Notes: generated by a model from the letters alone, not told the origin. 64,000 nt of DNA from Cardiocondyla obscurior (GCF_019399895.1 NC_091875.1:1984001-2048000); one strand, 5' to 3'. Shown: positions 14,501-27,869, counted from the first letter of the stretch. Numbers and translations are program-made.

Positions 14501-17500
14501 GTATCCTCGGATGAAAGGGAAACCCTCCCCCTCCCCTTCTCTCGCGAGACCCCAAATTGGGAAACCAAATTGTCCCCCGGATGAAATATCATCCTCTGCG
14601 AATTCGTTCGATATTGGCGTAGATTGGCGCGCCAGGAGGTCGAGTATATTTCCGAAATTCTCGACATAGGCTGCAAATATTTCCTTTAAATTACGAGATC
14701 CTCTTTGGCGACGGGATCCTCGACGCGAAACCGCAGCACCTCGTCAATAATAGAACATATCGAACTTCGCATATGTTATTTCCGTTCTCGCTTCTGCCTA
14801 CGCGGTTAATTTTTTTTTCTTACGCGTTATCATTCCTGGAAGGGCCGTGTAAATGCGATTCAATCCGCGAGGATCTAATCGTCGTTCTCCGTTGACGAGA
14901 TAAGCCCCGGCCGCTCAGGTAACGTCGATATCTCGAGAAGCGGTAGTTCGATGCTCCCTAGGCCGACGCAGAGAGGACGAGGAGTTATCTCTCTCTCGCG
15001 CGCGCGACGTGGGCAAGGAAGTCGTCGAACTTCCGAAGCTCCATCGACGGGGAAGCGACTCGGCTTCTCGTCGTCGTCCTCGGTGTTCCACGTGTCGGGC
15101 TGGTCCCGGCGCGGGCCATTGGCCGTACAAATTCGTCATCCCGCGGCGAGGCAAGGGGCTCGCAGGAAAGGCCCGCGACGTCCGCTGGAATATATCCGAT
15201 ATCTTTAGAATGGGGCATAGGTCCCAACGATGTGGTGGTGGTGGCGGCGGCGGACATTGCCTGAACCTGTCTCCACGCATCGAAGTCTGCCTGCTCACCT
15301 GCATTCCATCATGAGGGACCTGGAGGGAGAGCTTTCGGGGTCTACAGGATCGTGCGAACCTCATCCAACGCCCTTCCCGACTCCTCTTGCGTAAAGAGCG
15401 ATTTGCATTCGGCAGCGAAGCATTGTTCCCAAAAGCGGCCTCGCTGGTGCACGAATAAGTCGCGATCGAGACCACGGGATTAAATATGCGTTAAAAAAAA
15501 AAAAAAAAGAAAATTCTTTTGACGTTCTTATTACTTAGACCGTCGCGAAGAATTAATATTGTTTCACACGAATTATCTTTTTTATTAATTGTACGTCGCA
15601 GAGATTTTACGGAATTTGTGGGAGGATTAGATTCCGCGAGATGTAAACGTCTTCTGGTTCTTTGTGTGGAACCTGGAGTAGATTAGTGTGGTTTATTGTA
15701 ATCTTTGAGATTTGGACCATTTGCGTATGCAGTAGCAAAGGCCTCGGTCCATTCCTAGCCAACCGACTTGGTAGCGGTGAGGGCGCAGGATCTACTGACC
15801 GAATCATCCCGATTAGTGACGTAGCCGCGGAGGGTGGGAAGTTCTCAGGTTCGAGAGAGCCTGGGCCGGAAAAAAAAAAAAAAAAAAAAAATGAAAGAAA
15901 GAAAAGAAGAAAAAAAGGGAAAAATCTAAAACAAGCCGAGTGTGCACCGCGCTCTTCTCTCAACTCTCTCAAACCTACCACTTAATTTAATCTCGCTTTA
16001 ACATCAAACTCGTGAAAGGCAAAGTTCTCGCTTTCTTTGTGAGAACGGATCTTATTGTCAATTGCTCTTTTTACGATTCTTCTTCCAGCCCGGAAATTCA
16101 TAGACGTTTACTGGAGCGAAATTTCATCGAACAGCGGGTTGATTTGTCACGAGAGATAACAATGTTTCATATCGTACCACTTTTTGCCGTGAATAAATAC
16201 GAATTCTCTTCTATCTGATTTTACAAAGTACTGAATTTTTATTGACCGACGGAGGAATAATTTTCTCGTTAGTTACGCGTTCCGAGTTAATAACCACGGC
16301 GCTGTGGCCGAGTTAAAGGCTCTCCGCGAGGAGCTTAAAGGACTGTCACGTCAGATTTATGAAAGGACTTTCTTGCCGCTCGCCAGCCTCCCGCGCGGCG
16401 GTCCGATTTTCGCGATTAATAACAATCGGATCGCCGGGGCTGTGCAAACGGCCGGCGAATAATTATCATGCTTCCCTCGCCGCGCGATTAAGGGCCGATT
16501 GCGAGGATCGCTTGAATGAACTAAATCCACGTTAGGGCGCTCGATTATATCCACCCGAATCGTTTCGCTCTACCAGGGAAACAGAGCTCGCTTACACACG
16601 CAGGAATATGGTAATGGACGTACGAAAAGCGAGGTGGGAGGCATTTGAATGCGATTTACATTTGAATATAACATTTCGTCATCCTGACAAATTTTACGTT
16701 TACGTAAATGTGGAGGATTTAATAGCAGGACCGTCGCGAAACAGCGGAAATCCATTACGACGGAAACTTTAATGCCCGCGAACGTGGCGGCCGGACCCCC
16801 GCGGATTGCATTTAAGAAAATTACACGAAATCTCGAGCGCAAGTTTTGATGATATGTTATTACGGGCGCAGAATTGAATCGTAAATTCATTGCGCTGTCG
16901 AATGTTAATGATACCATCACGTAGATAACAGTACGCAGCATCCAGTAGCTGCTAAACGTGCCGATGCGATAAACACGAAAGGGAAAAAAAAAAAAATAAT
17001 AATAATCTGTCGAAACTGCGAAGCAAATTTACCGCGAAATTAATTATCGTTGTGAAAACAATGATAATAATAACCGGGCAAGCCTGTCAAAATAAAGCCT
17101 CCGTTCCATTCAAATTTTCGGAATATTAATTATCGACGATTTTCGCCGCCATACGCCGACAAAAATAATATTTCTAAATTAACATTGCACATCACGGAGC
17201 GCACAATCCACCCGCTTTTCCTCGTTAACGTTTGCACGGCTGTGAAAATTAAATTCCATTGTTGTTTCCTCGACCTCTCCGCCCCTCCCCCTAATTCTTT
17301 TTACGTTTTAATTATTCCTGGTCTTATCTCGAGCTAGTATCTTAAATAGAATATCGCGCGAAATGACGTTGTAATTAAGTTCCCGTGGAAGTTCTCGGTC
17401 GGAGGCTTGCTCGGTGCGAGGATCTCGCCGTCTCAGAAATTAGCTGCGAGGACCCGGCTTCTCTCGCGATAAGCGAAAACCGCGCGGCTTCTTGCGGATT

Positions 17501-18611
17501 CCTATCCCCCGGCCCGCGTACCGTATTATACGCACACGTCAAAGAGAAGAAAGTAAGAAGATAAAAAGAGGAGGGAGAACCTACGCGATTCGAGTACCCG
17601 GCGTGTATCTGCATTCCTGCGGGGCGACGCGACGATGCCCTCCGCGTTGGTTCCCCTCGACGCGTCCGAGAACACGTCGGATCCCGTGGCATGCGGGGCC
17701 CGGCCCGGTCCGGCTCCCGCGCCGGGGTCACGAGAAGTTAAGTAGCCGCTTCTCTCGCCGGGACCCCACTTCGAACCGCGAACCACCCAAAGTGTGATGC
17801 AACGTACGCCTTAATCAGCGACGTGCAATAATCCCGGCATCTCCCGCTTGTCCCCCGTGCACCACCACCCGGCGAGACTCATCCGGCAGCCCTCGCCTTG
17901 AAACCGAAAATACAGAGGGTGGCCTCTGAATCCGAGGCGATAGGGAGAAATAACCGTTCATTGAGAATAAAACGCCGGGACATTGTTATTTCATCGTTGT
18001 TAATATTTTATTTTAATCGGATCCTGCGCCGTGGCTTATTTAGTTTAATGAATATGCAAACCTGACCCTGAAGTACTTCCTCGCGCGCCAGAGTGCGTCT
18101 TCCTTTGATATGGTAATTACCTGCTGGAAATTTTTATCGTTAGATGTTACGTAAGGCACTTTGCGCCAAGGTTGGATAATTCTTTTTTTAGGCGGCGGCG
18201 AGAATGCACGGACTATCGGTTAACGGCATAAATTAAAAATATTCCTCTGCCGTGGCGTATTTTTACGTGCCCGGGAATAAGAATCGCGCTCGCGTTATAT
18301 TTATGCGCGCGGCATCAATGAATTTTAATTTTATAGACACCGCAATAAAGGTAAACTTCTTCGAGATCATTTTTCGGGAACGCGGACTCGTCAAAAGCTT
18401 TTGTATTAAACGTTTAACAATGTTCTAAAATAATTATACTTGGTTGTACATTTTTTTTTTTTTATAATGTTAAGTATGAAATTTTAGTGACAAAATTATC
18501 AAATAATAACTATTAAAATATTGAATTAATTTTAATGAATATAGAGTGTTATTTATCTGCGTTTAGATTAGAAGAAACTAAATTTTAACTTACTTCCTTT
18601 TTGTGTTTCAG

Positions 18612-21600
18612 GAAGCTCGGCTTGGACCTCGTGCCTCGTCAAGGTTCTCACATGGTGGAGGCTGATACCATGTCTGTCGTGGAACTATATCACGTGGTAA
18701 TTACGAATGAAAAATAATACGTTCTTCTTGAATCGATCGTGCAGTTCATGAATATCGAATAACGAGCCGCGACGGATGGAAAAAAAAGAAAAAAGAAAAA
18801 AAAAGAGAGAAAGAAAGGGTCAAACGCGATACGCAATAACAATGAGATATGGAATCCATTAAAATGCTGACCGCGAAGGTAGGCATCGTTCAATTTTGCT
18901 ACGTGCCGAGCAATACAGTTACTCTTGTTCCAGCGAGCCCTGGCCTCTCGCAAATACAAATATAACCGGTCACGATCCTCACAATTTATCGAACTATCAG
19001 ACGAATGAAAATATCGACCGACTTTATTACATTATTTATTAATTTATTTATAAGGGCTTAAGATGACTCGCTGGTGGATCAATTAAAATCGCGCAGCAAT
19101 TAAGAGGACCTACTTTTAATAATTCATTAAAATAATATAGACAAAATGTAAATAAAATAATAATGTTTGCCTCTCATTAATTACTCTTTCGTGGGGGATG
19201 ATTGCAGCATGTGCAGAGCGCCGAGAACTCGCAGGGCGCGTCCGCTCGCGGCACTCTAAAACGCAAGGAGCATAAGAAGGTTCTCACCCATCACCTGTAC
19301 TTTTGCATGCGGGACTTTGGCCACTCGGTCGGCGAGGACACCGAGATCTATTTCTCTCTGTTCGATGCCAAGCGGCAACAGTACCTGAGCGAGCGCTTCC
19401 TGGTGCGCATCAGCAAAGAGGGTTTCTCCAACTACGTAGAGAAGATGCACAGCAACTGCACTATTTTCACGGACCTGGGAAACTCGGACTTGAGCCGCGA
19501 TCTCTACATGGTCGCCCATGTAATGCGCTGCGGCCGAATGCTGTATTCCGACTCGAGCAAGAAAACTGGGACCACCACCTACAGGCGGCCGCACGGGGTG
19601 GCGGTTCTCTCCCTGGCGGAAGCCGGCCAGGAACACACGGAGGAGCTAGAAATGACTTTTAAAGTGAGGGAACACGTCGTAAAAATTCTATCTTGATTCA
19701 CGAGGATCGAATTTTTTAATGGCCAACGTTCTAACGTCTTAGTAACTTAATTTCTCAACTGAACCATGCATTTGTCTTCAACTTTTTTTTTTTAGTGATT
19801 AAAGACACACATTAACGGCATACTTTGCCGAAAAGATTAATTAATATGTATTTTATTAATTTACTTTTTTTTTTAGTTTATTTAGTTAATTTAGTTTTTT
19901 AATTTTTTTAATTTTTTTAATTTTTTTATTTTTTAATGATGTTTGGTAAATTCAAATGGGATTAATTTAATTGAAAGGATTTTTTTTTATCTACAGGTTT
20001 ATCAGGGGGATGAAAAGGAGTTTCACCAGCTACACGAGCAGATCATACGTAACAACAAGTGCTCTCCTTTACCCGGGCAGCCCAATTACGGAATAGTTGT
20101 GTCTCTTCGTATTCTGCACGGCGAGCTTTCCCAAGTTCGAGAGGAAAACCCGTTGCTCTTTAAAAATATTTGCCTCACGAAGAAGCTCGGTTTCTCGGAT
20201 GTCATTATGCCGGGAGATGTACGTAACGATCTGTACTTGAAGTTGGAACGGGGCGAATTCGAACGTGGCGGAAAGTCTACTGGCAAAAATATCGAGGTGA
20301 GAAAAGTATTCTCGCAAAATATATAATTGACAATTTCAGTTAAAAAGAAAAAAAAAATACGTTGTGTAAATAAAATTAGTTACAATATAAAAACCGATCT
20401 TGTAGAAAAAAATATTGTTTTTGAAATTGTAAAATTTAATGTCTGCCGTGACAAAATTAGGTAACGATCCTAGTCCTAGACGCGGACGGCCAGCCTTTGG
20501 AAGAATGCCTGTTCGGAGCCGCGGGGACGGACGGTAGCTCCGAATATCAGAGTCTGGTTATATACCATCACAACAGCCCATCATGGGCGGAAACGGTGAG
20601 ATTGGCGATACCCATCGACAAGTTCTACGGGAGCCACGTGCGTTTCGAGTTTCGGCATTGCTCCAGTGAGTATCCCGATAGATATCGATCTGACTCTGGT
20701 CTTCCGCCTTCTTTTAAACGCTTCTCGCTTATCTCTGATCTTTCCACCTATTCTCTACGGTCTTCATTTACCTTTTCACAACGAGAATGCTTCTGTGTTG
20801 TAGCGCGCGAAAAGAACGACAAGAAGTTCTTCGCTTTCGCGTTCGTGCGGCTAATGGAGCCCGGAGGTGCTACTCTTCAGGACGGCCCGCATGAGTTGTA
20901 TATTTACAAATGCGAAGAGCGCGCGAAATTGGATTCCCTGGGTTACCTGTCGTTGCCGAGCAATACGAGAGAGCCGTGCGCCACAAGTAAAATTCTATAT
21001 TTCTTTATGAAATAGAATTTCCTTTAAATGAAATAAAATAAATTTACAACGAAGACAAATAAAAGAAATTAATTTTAAAAATTACTATTAGTGTTAATGA
21101 TCAATTATTACATTATTTATAAATAAGCGCGTGAAATTGTTACTATAAAATTATATTATTAATATTAAATATATTAATAAAAAGTAGTATATAAAAATGT
21201 GATATTTACCAAATTATTTTCTTTTTAGGTCCACCAGCTTTTTCCAGATCGCCCAAAGAGACTGTATTCGTACATACTTTGCTTTGCAGTACTAAATTAA
21301 CGCAGAATGTTGATCTGCTCAGTTTGCTGCAATGGAAAGCTCATCCAGAGCGAATATCTGAAGCTCTCGGCCGCGTTCTTCGACTGGACGGTGAAGAATT
21401 AGTCAAGTTCCTACAAGACATCCTCGACGCACTCTTCGCCATGTTTCACACTGAGGACGGCAATTCCACGGCGCACTCCGGTCTAGTGTTTCAAGTACTT
21501 GTATCTATCTTTAGCTTATTGGAAGACTCTAAATTCGAGCACTTTAAGCCAGTGATGGATGCTTATATCTCTGATCACTTCGCCGCGGCTTTGGTGTACA

Positions 21601-24600
21601 AAGGTCTTCTCAGCAGCGTACAACACTGCGCTGATTGGGTGACCGCCGCTGAAAAGCAAGAGCCGATCATGAAATGCTTTCGCTCTCTGGAGTACATTTT
21701 CAAATTTATCATCCAAAGCCGGCTGCTGTTTGCCCGCGCGACCGCTGGTCAATACGAGGACAGTTTCAAGCGCGACTTGTACTGTGTATTCGCAGCGCTC
21801 AACAAGATGCTGGGTATTCCTTATGAAATGGTGCTTATGTCACAAATCGCGTTGCTGCTATCGATTGCAGCGGTGTTTGAACAGCTCGTGGCGGTACTGC
21901 CAGTCCTCGAAGTTGCTAAACTCACCTGTACAATGATTGACTCGGTGCCACGGGAGCCACCGTTGCAGCTCGTACAAGCCAAGCTTGTTGCCATAAAAAA
22001 TCTTACTTCGTCCAGTTTGTTCCGTAAGGACGATGAAAGTCGGAATATGCTACTCGGCACTATATGTCGGAACTTACGCATTCACTTGGCACGCAGGGAG
22101 GAATTACGATCGTGCACCGATATTCTGGGCGAAATACTCAGTTTCCTGCACAAACGTGGTAGAGACACGAACAAAGTTAACAACTGCATTCATCACGACG
22201 TTGAAACGCTCTGTCTGTCGGTGCTCGATGTGCTCATACAGACAATACTGATCGTGATAAACGCCAATGGACCAGTTCTCGGCTGTCTCGTCGCCTGTCT
22301 CATCGGACTGCTTCAGCTACTCGACGAGTATCATTACGCGCGACTCTGGGAGGAATTAACGCACACCGGTGATCGAAAATCCTTGAAAGATTTTTTGCTA
22401 CGGGTTTTTTTAGTCCTGCGTGATCTTGTCCGCCAGGAAGTATTTCCGCCCGACTGGCTTGTCATTAGGATGCAGGCCAACAACGTTATTTTGAGATCAC
22501 TGCAGGAACTCGCGCAGCCGCTCGCCTTTCGTTTCCTCCACGGCAGCTTCGACTCGCAGCTCTGGTCTACATACTTTAACTTGGCGGTGGCTTATCTTAC
22601 CCAGCCATCGCTTCAGCTTGAACAATTTTCCGAAGTTAAACGGGAGAAAATTGTCGAGAAATACGGCGACATGAGAGTGCTCATGGGCTTTCAGATACTG
22701 TCTATGTGGTCACATTTGGGCGAACGTAAACTTGAGTTTATACCAGGCATGGTAGGACCCTTCCTCGAGGTCACGTTGGTGCCGGAGAGCGAGCTTCGTA
22801 AGGCAACTCTACATATATTTTTTGATATGATGGAGTGCGAACAACGTGCCCGTGGGAGCTTCAAATCTGTGGAATCCGAGTTGATCGATAAACTCGACAT
22901 TCTTATCAGCGAGAACAAGGGTGATGACGAGTACAGGCAGTTGTTTAACACTATGTAAGTATATATCGCATGGTCTAATTAAATCTATAGTCAATTTAAA
23001 GTTTTTTCCATCTTGAAATTTTTTTACATTTTACAAAGTACTCATAATATAATATTAGATTTATTAAATATTAAAATAAAAATTACTATTGTTATACTTT
23101 TTATTTAAAAAATATTTTTAATCGCGTACTTAACATACCACAATTTTTTTTATTTCTGTCTCGTGGTAATTTTTTTATTTCGTATCACGAAAGATATTAC
23201 GTATCTATTTATAATTCCATGCTGCTTCAGGGAACATCTTAGTGCTGTGTAAGTGCAACATTGATAATTCAGCGTGATTCTATAGCAAACAAATATGTTT
23301 AATTATTTTTTTTTTTTTACATTTATTTATAGATTACTCGACAGAGTGCAATCCGAGGATCCAGCTTGGAAGGACAGTGGCACGGCTTTTATAACGTCCG
23401 TAACACGTTTGTTGGAAAGACTTCTCGATTACAGAAGCGTCATTCAAGGCGACGAAAATCGTGACAAACGCATGTCGTGTACCGTAAATTTACTGGTAAT
23501 ATATTAAAAAAATATTTTTATATACAATAAATCTTACGAGACTCACGTGATTATTTAATATATATTACTTATTGTACGAGCATTAAAGCTGTCAAGCAAT
23601 GTATGGCGCAAAACTTTAGCTATATGCAAGCTTCTTACGATTTAGCGCGTTAATTAACTAAACCGTGCGACACGTGTACCACCACATGTATATTCAACGG
23701 ACGCATACTTGACACTGGGATACATGGTCACTCTTCATAACATTTAGCACTCGTATTTGCGCTCTCCGATGGAAATTTTATCGTTTTACCCGCTCAGTCG
23801 TCGCTTAAACCGCCTGAAGTGAATCCATCTTGGAGCGTAACATGGGAATACTTCTGCTTTTTTTGCAGAACTTCTACAAGAATGAGTTCAATCGGAAAGA
23901 GATGTATCTGCGCTACATCTACAAGCTGCACGATCTGCATCTGGCCGCCGAGAATTACACAGAGGCCGGCTTTACAATGAAACTCTACGCCGATCAGCTA
24001 AGCTGGGACACGAATATCCTGGCGCCCGATCACGCACATCATCAGCAGCCAGAATGGGAGCGCAAGGAGCTACTTTATCTCAAAATTATTCATTATCTCG
24101 ACCGTGGCAAGTGCTGGGAAAAAGCAATACCCTTGTGCAAGGAGCTAGCGGTCTTGTACGAAACTAGGCTGTACGATTATGCCAAGCTGAGTCACGTATT
24201 AAAGCTGCAAGCTAAATTTTTGGATAACATCCTGACGCAACTGCGCCCGGAATCCGAGTATTTCCGAGTTGGATTTTACGGCCTCAGCTTTCCGCTCTTC
24301 GTCAGAGTGAGTTCGATACGTCTAAAATGACTTTTCTTTTTAAATCTGTATGGACATATAATTAAATTACCGTTTTTGTTTAATTGTAATAAAAGATTAA
24401 ATATTATTTATTAATTTATTTGATTGTTAAGACACTTCTTAATAATCTTTCTTTCTCTCTACGTTAAAAAAAATTGTTAAACACCTATGAAACGTCATTT
24501 ACGTTTTCTGCTTGCAGAATAAATTGTTTATTTATCGGGGACTAGAATATGAACGAATAGGAGCATTCACGCAACGGTTACAGACCGAGTTTCCCTGTGC

Positions 24601-26789
24601 GCAAATTTTAATGAAGATTTCCCCGCCTGATGAAAGTATTCTCACATCTGAAGGTCAATGTAAGCACAAAATCAAAATTATTAATTATTCTTTTAAATTA
24701 TAAAGTTAAGTCCAACGATTTTAAAATCATATTTTTTAATATAAATTTTAAGAATATCCCAAAACCCCGTCGAAAGTCTAAATCCATCGAAATCGAGAGT
24801 GGTGGGAATATTCTCAAGATTTACCTGTTTTTTTAATAAAGTATTTAACTTTATTTTACACGTTTGTAGATATTCAGATCTGCAATGTGAAGCCGATCCC
24901 CGAAGAGGACAGCCTGGCTTGTAGCAGCGTTGAAGTTCCAGAACGCGTGGTTGCTTTTTACTTGGCGAACGACGTTCGCAAGTTCACGTGCGATCGGCCG
25001 TTGCATCGCGGCCCGGTAGATCGCGACAACGAATTCAAGTCATTGTGGATTGAAAGGACGATGCTGACGACCGAAGCCAAACTGCCCGGGATTCTCAGAT
25101 GGTTTGAAGTAATCGAAAAACGGTCAGAGTTGCTTGCGCCGGTGCAGTACGCTTGCGAGACTATGCAAAGCGTGGAGAGAGAATTAAGACGGCTAGTGGC
25201 ACAGTACACTGCGGATCCGCGCAGAAATATTAACCCATTCAGCATGCGGCTGCAGGGTATCATTGACGCTAACGTAATGGGCGGTATCACGAAGTACCAA
25301 GAGGCCTTTCTCACGCCAGAGTTTGCCCGACAGAATCCTGAAATGGTTCCGCATGTTAATCGGCTAAAGGGATTGATACTGGATCAAATGAGTGTATTAG
25401 AATCTGGCTTAGTGTTGCACGGTCAAATTGCGCCAGCCGAGGTCCAGCCGTTGCATAAGAGACTGATTGAGAGATTTACTCACCTTAAGCAGGGTCTTGA
25501 TCAGCTGGCCAGGCAGAGAACCATTCATCAAGACAGCATAGTAAAGTAATTACATTCTACTCTGCAGAGTTTTTGTTTTATTGCGTTAAAGCCGAAGTTA
25601 ATATGATTAAAACTAGCTTCGTTACAGGATGAATTATTTTAACTGTGTCTTTGTTCTTGTAGCTCTCCTCTACCACCCTTGCCGGTCAACGACAAGCAGC
25701 GTCCAGCCACTCTGGAAACCGTAGGGTCTAGATCGTCGCACGCTGACAGCGACGGCCTTCCCGAGGACGAAGGTTTTTACACGAAAGTGGACGGTGTACC
25801 GCCGCCAATTCCGCAGCGAGAAGTACGCCCGCGTTCCGTCGGCTACGGTACAACTCCACCTAGACCCACGCATCAGAGATCTCTTAGCAAGCCGCTGAGT
25901 CCAAAACTGCCACTGAGGCATTCTTTGCCTACTCCTACTGATGGCGTAGATCAAGGTGGCCTCAGAAGCTCATGGAGCGAGCCCGGTCCGGAGCCCGCTC
26001 CACCGCTGCCACCGAGAGGCTGCAGTAAATTAATTTTTTTTTCCTCTTTATTTCAAATAACTCACTTCTCCGACGAAAATATATCATAATTTGTGCGCAT
26101 TTCTCGTTTCAGTGCCAGATAAAAGGGACTCAAATACAAACGCTGTTCCGCCGGCACCGCCGAAACGGGGCTTAACGCACAAACGCACAAATACCGAATG
26201 GAGCACTGACGACGACTCCGAAATTACGGAGTCAAGAAATGAAACAAATGACCTACGCGACAGCGGTATTTCCACTGCCAGTTTGCTAGATTTTCAGTCG
26301 CAGTTGACGAACTTAAACAATCTGGGCTACGAAGACTTTGAGCCGCGCTCCCGATGCAACGATATCATGAACATTTCACCACCATCTGTGATAAACGCTC
26401 TCAACGTTTCCACCGGCAGTTTTGCCAGTGGTACATTCCAGGGCTCGCATTCCCTTCCTAATGAAGAGGTAACAAAATTCACAAGTATAATCATTAAAAT
26501 TTACCTTGTTGAATAAATTGCCTAAAGATTTTGCAATAAATTCTGCAATATATTCTGCAATAAAATAAAAAACAAAAGATTAATTTAATGTTATTCTTAA
26601 AATGTTTTTAACAAGTGCTTTCTGCAGGTGAGTCCTCCACCAATTCCTCCCAAGGCTCATCAAGACACCCCTTCAGCCCCCTCAACCCTGGAGAGAGTAT
26701 CCAACAGAACGCAGGGCCATTCGGAGAATTATTCCGTGCCGAAGATGCAGACGCTCTCTGTGGCGTCCGACACAGAGAGCACCGTGTAG
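18612..26789 (+). CDS. spg: Sponge, Dock3/4-type guanine nucleotide exchange factor (3' part, C-terminus complete)
   Basis: This is an atypical (DOCK family) exchange factor expected to activate Rac/Rap GTPases at the membrane together with ELMO. The exons are 18612-18696, 19208-19663, 19997-20296, 20461-20665, 20804-20986, 21229-22954, 23333-23495, 23869-24306, 24518-24659, 24870-25545, 25663-26024, 26113-26468 and 26628-26789. All have GT-AG borders and matching phases, giving about 1750 residues and a TAG stop. The first exon opens at the conserved LGLDLVPR motif, roughly residue 160 of the family, so the SH3 region is missing here. A C2-like DHR1 domain begins near residue 255 of this part (RNDLYLKLERGEF). 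An armadillo-like middle follows in the 1.7-kb exon. The catalytic DHR2 (about 1040-1458) carries the NVMGG loop whose valine is the family's nucleotide sensor. The tail holds four PxxP clusters. Residues such as EYIFK, VVKFLQD-like and KYGDMRV, and the overall similarity, favour the Dock3/4 branch over Dock1/mbc. No frameshift is seen. Confidence 0.93.
23231..23248 (+). other. spg: Candidate 18-nt in-frame microexon of spg
   Basis: Between the exons ending at 22954 and starting at 23333, an 18-nt segment is bounded by a good acceptor (GCTGCTTCAG) and a consensus donor (GTAAGT). The flanking exons join in phase 2, so including 18 nt keeps the frame. It changes the junction from N-T-I-L-L to N-T-M-EHLSAV-L-L. 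As I recall the vertebrate DOCK4 protein, it carries a short extra segment at about the same place. Skipping it also leaves an intact frame, so it would be an alternative cassette. Splice signals and frame are seen; use of the exon is inference. Confidence 0.5.
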
Positions 26790-27625
26790 TGACGATATTT
26801 CCCCTAGTCTCTAGCGGTTAGTATTTAGTGATGTCTATGTGCCATTATGGTCAAGCGCGGGTCCTGTATTCGATTTGTCTCGCGCCTTCGGGCGGATTCT
26901 TTTAGATAGTAACTTAAGATAAGATTGTCATCGTTGTCATCATTGTCGTTGTCGTCGTCGTCATGTCTAACGCGGAGAGACGGACTCGGATCTGTCGTCG
27001 TTGCGATTCTCGACATTGCACATACAACTCCGCACGTAGCTGATAGCGAACTATTAAGCCGAATCAAATCTGAAACCACATCGAACTACAGAACGTAACA
27101 CGAAACGGGCAGTATCACTTCGCGTACATGCGTACCTTTGTAGAAAAATAGAGGGGTTAGGTGATAAATGCGTAATGATTGAACGCCGAGAACGCCCGGC
27201 GAGAAGTCTCTCTCGGTGGATTGACCCTGGACGTAATTGGCGATCGAATTGCGGTATATATCCATATATTTCGACGTCACAAAAAAAAAAAAGCAGTTCT
27301 TCCTAGTATATCGATCCACATACCATACCGACATACTATATTTTGTAATTTATTTATATTTTCGACAAGAAAATAAAGGTGATTTTTTAATCAACGATAT
27401 CTCCGCACCATGTGGAGTGATATTGTCAATTTTCAGCCGCGTATGTTTATGAGAAAAAAGAAACCTTACTCCAAGATACTGAAGGATATATAAATTATGT
27501 ATTTTGTCACAGTTTTTTTTTTCTCTTTGTCTTGTATGAGTGTATATACAAAAGTACAGGAAAATGCGGCGTAACATTATACGCTTCGATTTATGCTCTT
27601 TTTTTTTTATGATATATAAAATAAA
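26790..27625 (+). other. spg: spg 3' UTR with candidate poly(A) signals
   Basis: This is non-coding sequence after the spg stop. AATAAA hexamers at 27372-27377 and 27620-27625 are candidate polyadenylation signals, so the 3' UTR would be about 0.6 or 0.85 kb. An imperfect GTC/GTT/ATC trinucleotide tract lies around 26927-26964. Nearby open frames have no recognisable features. Confidence 0.55.
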
Positions 27626-27675
27626 GAGAAAGATTGTAAACTTCTATAAAAAGGTAATTAAAACCTAAAATTATA

Positions 27676-27869
27676 CATGTACGTGCAGGATAATCCTTAA
27701 TTTATGTTAATACTTCAAAGAGCGAATATAGAGCTTAAATAAAAAAAAAAAATGTCATGTGAACGTGAAGTCTGAACGTGAACTGTTTAATCGATCATAA
27801 CATTTTTTATTTCGATCTCTAATTTCATTCTTCGAAGTATCGATGCAATTAAGGATTATCCTGTACATG
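27676..27869. repeat. Long imperfect palindrome (hairpin or MITE-like element)
   Basis: The sequence from 27686 (CAGGATAATCCTTAATT) reappears as its exact 17-bp reverse complement ending at 27863. Inwards the two arms keep matching imperfectly (ATACTTC[A/G]AAGA, then TAGAG, then AAATAAAAAA and TGT[C/T]ATG), so arms of about 60-70 bp flank a short loop near 27765-27795. The outer flanks also pair (CATGTA). TACGTG on the left and TACATG on the right could be a degenerate target duplication. It lies just past the spg poly(A) signals, between the two convergent genes. It could be a small palindromic transposon remnant or a source of hairpin RNA. Confidence 0.7.

Larger units (their letters stand above)
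1..18611. other. Non-coding stretch, probably a long spg intron
   Basis: I find no exon here that matches a known protein. The open frames present are short, or are arginine/serine-rich readings of GC-rich or homopolymer DNA, and they lack paired splice sites and conserved motifs. The first recognisable exon downstream begins mid-protein in the Dock3/4 gene, so this stretch is most simply the intron that separates it from the SH3-encoding exons. I looked for the expected preceding exon (ending in the conserved Asp-Trp-Gly-Asn region before the Leu-Gly-Leu-Asp motif) and saw none. Several CpG-rich islands (around 1950-2250, 9300-9950 and 14900-15450) could hold enhancers or alternative promoters. 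That part is inference. Confidence 0.5.

Noticed and set aside
14915..15475. 186-codon minus-strand frame
   Set aside because: It includes a trinucleotide run read as polyproline and has low-complexity Arg/Ser composition; no homology is recognised.
16300..16345. tRNA-like A-box (GCTGTGGCCGAGTTAAAGGC)
   Set aside because: It looks like a Ser/Leu tRNA D-arm, but no B-box (GGTTCGAATCC) or acceptor-stem pairing follows.
19256..19636. 126-codon minus-strand frame opposite spg
   Set aside because: It is antisense to a conserved Dock exon, with no motif of its own.
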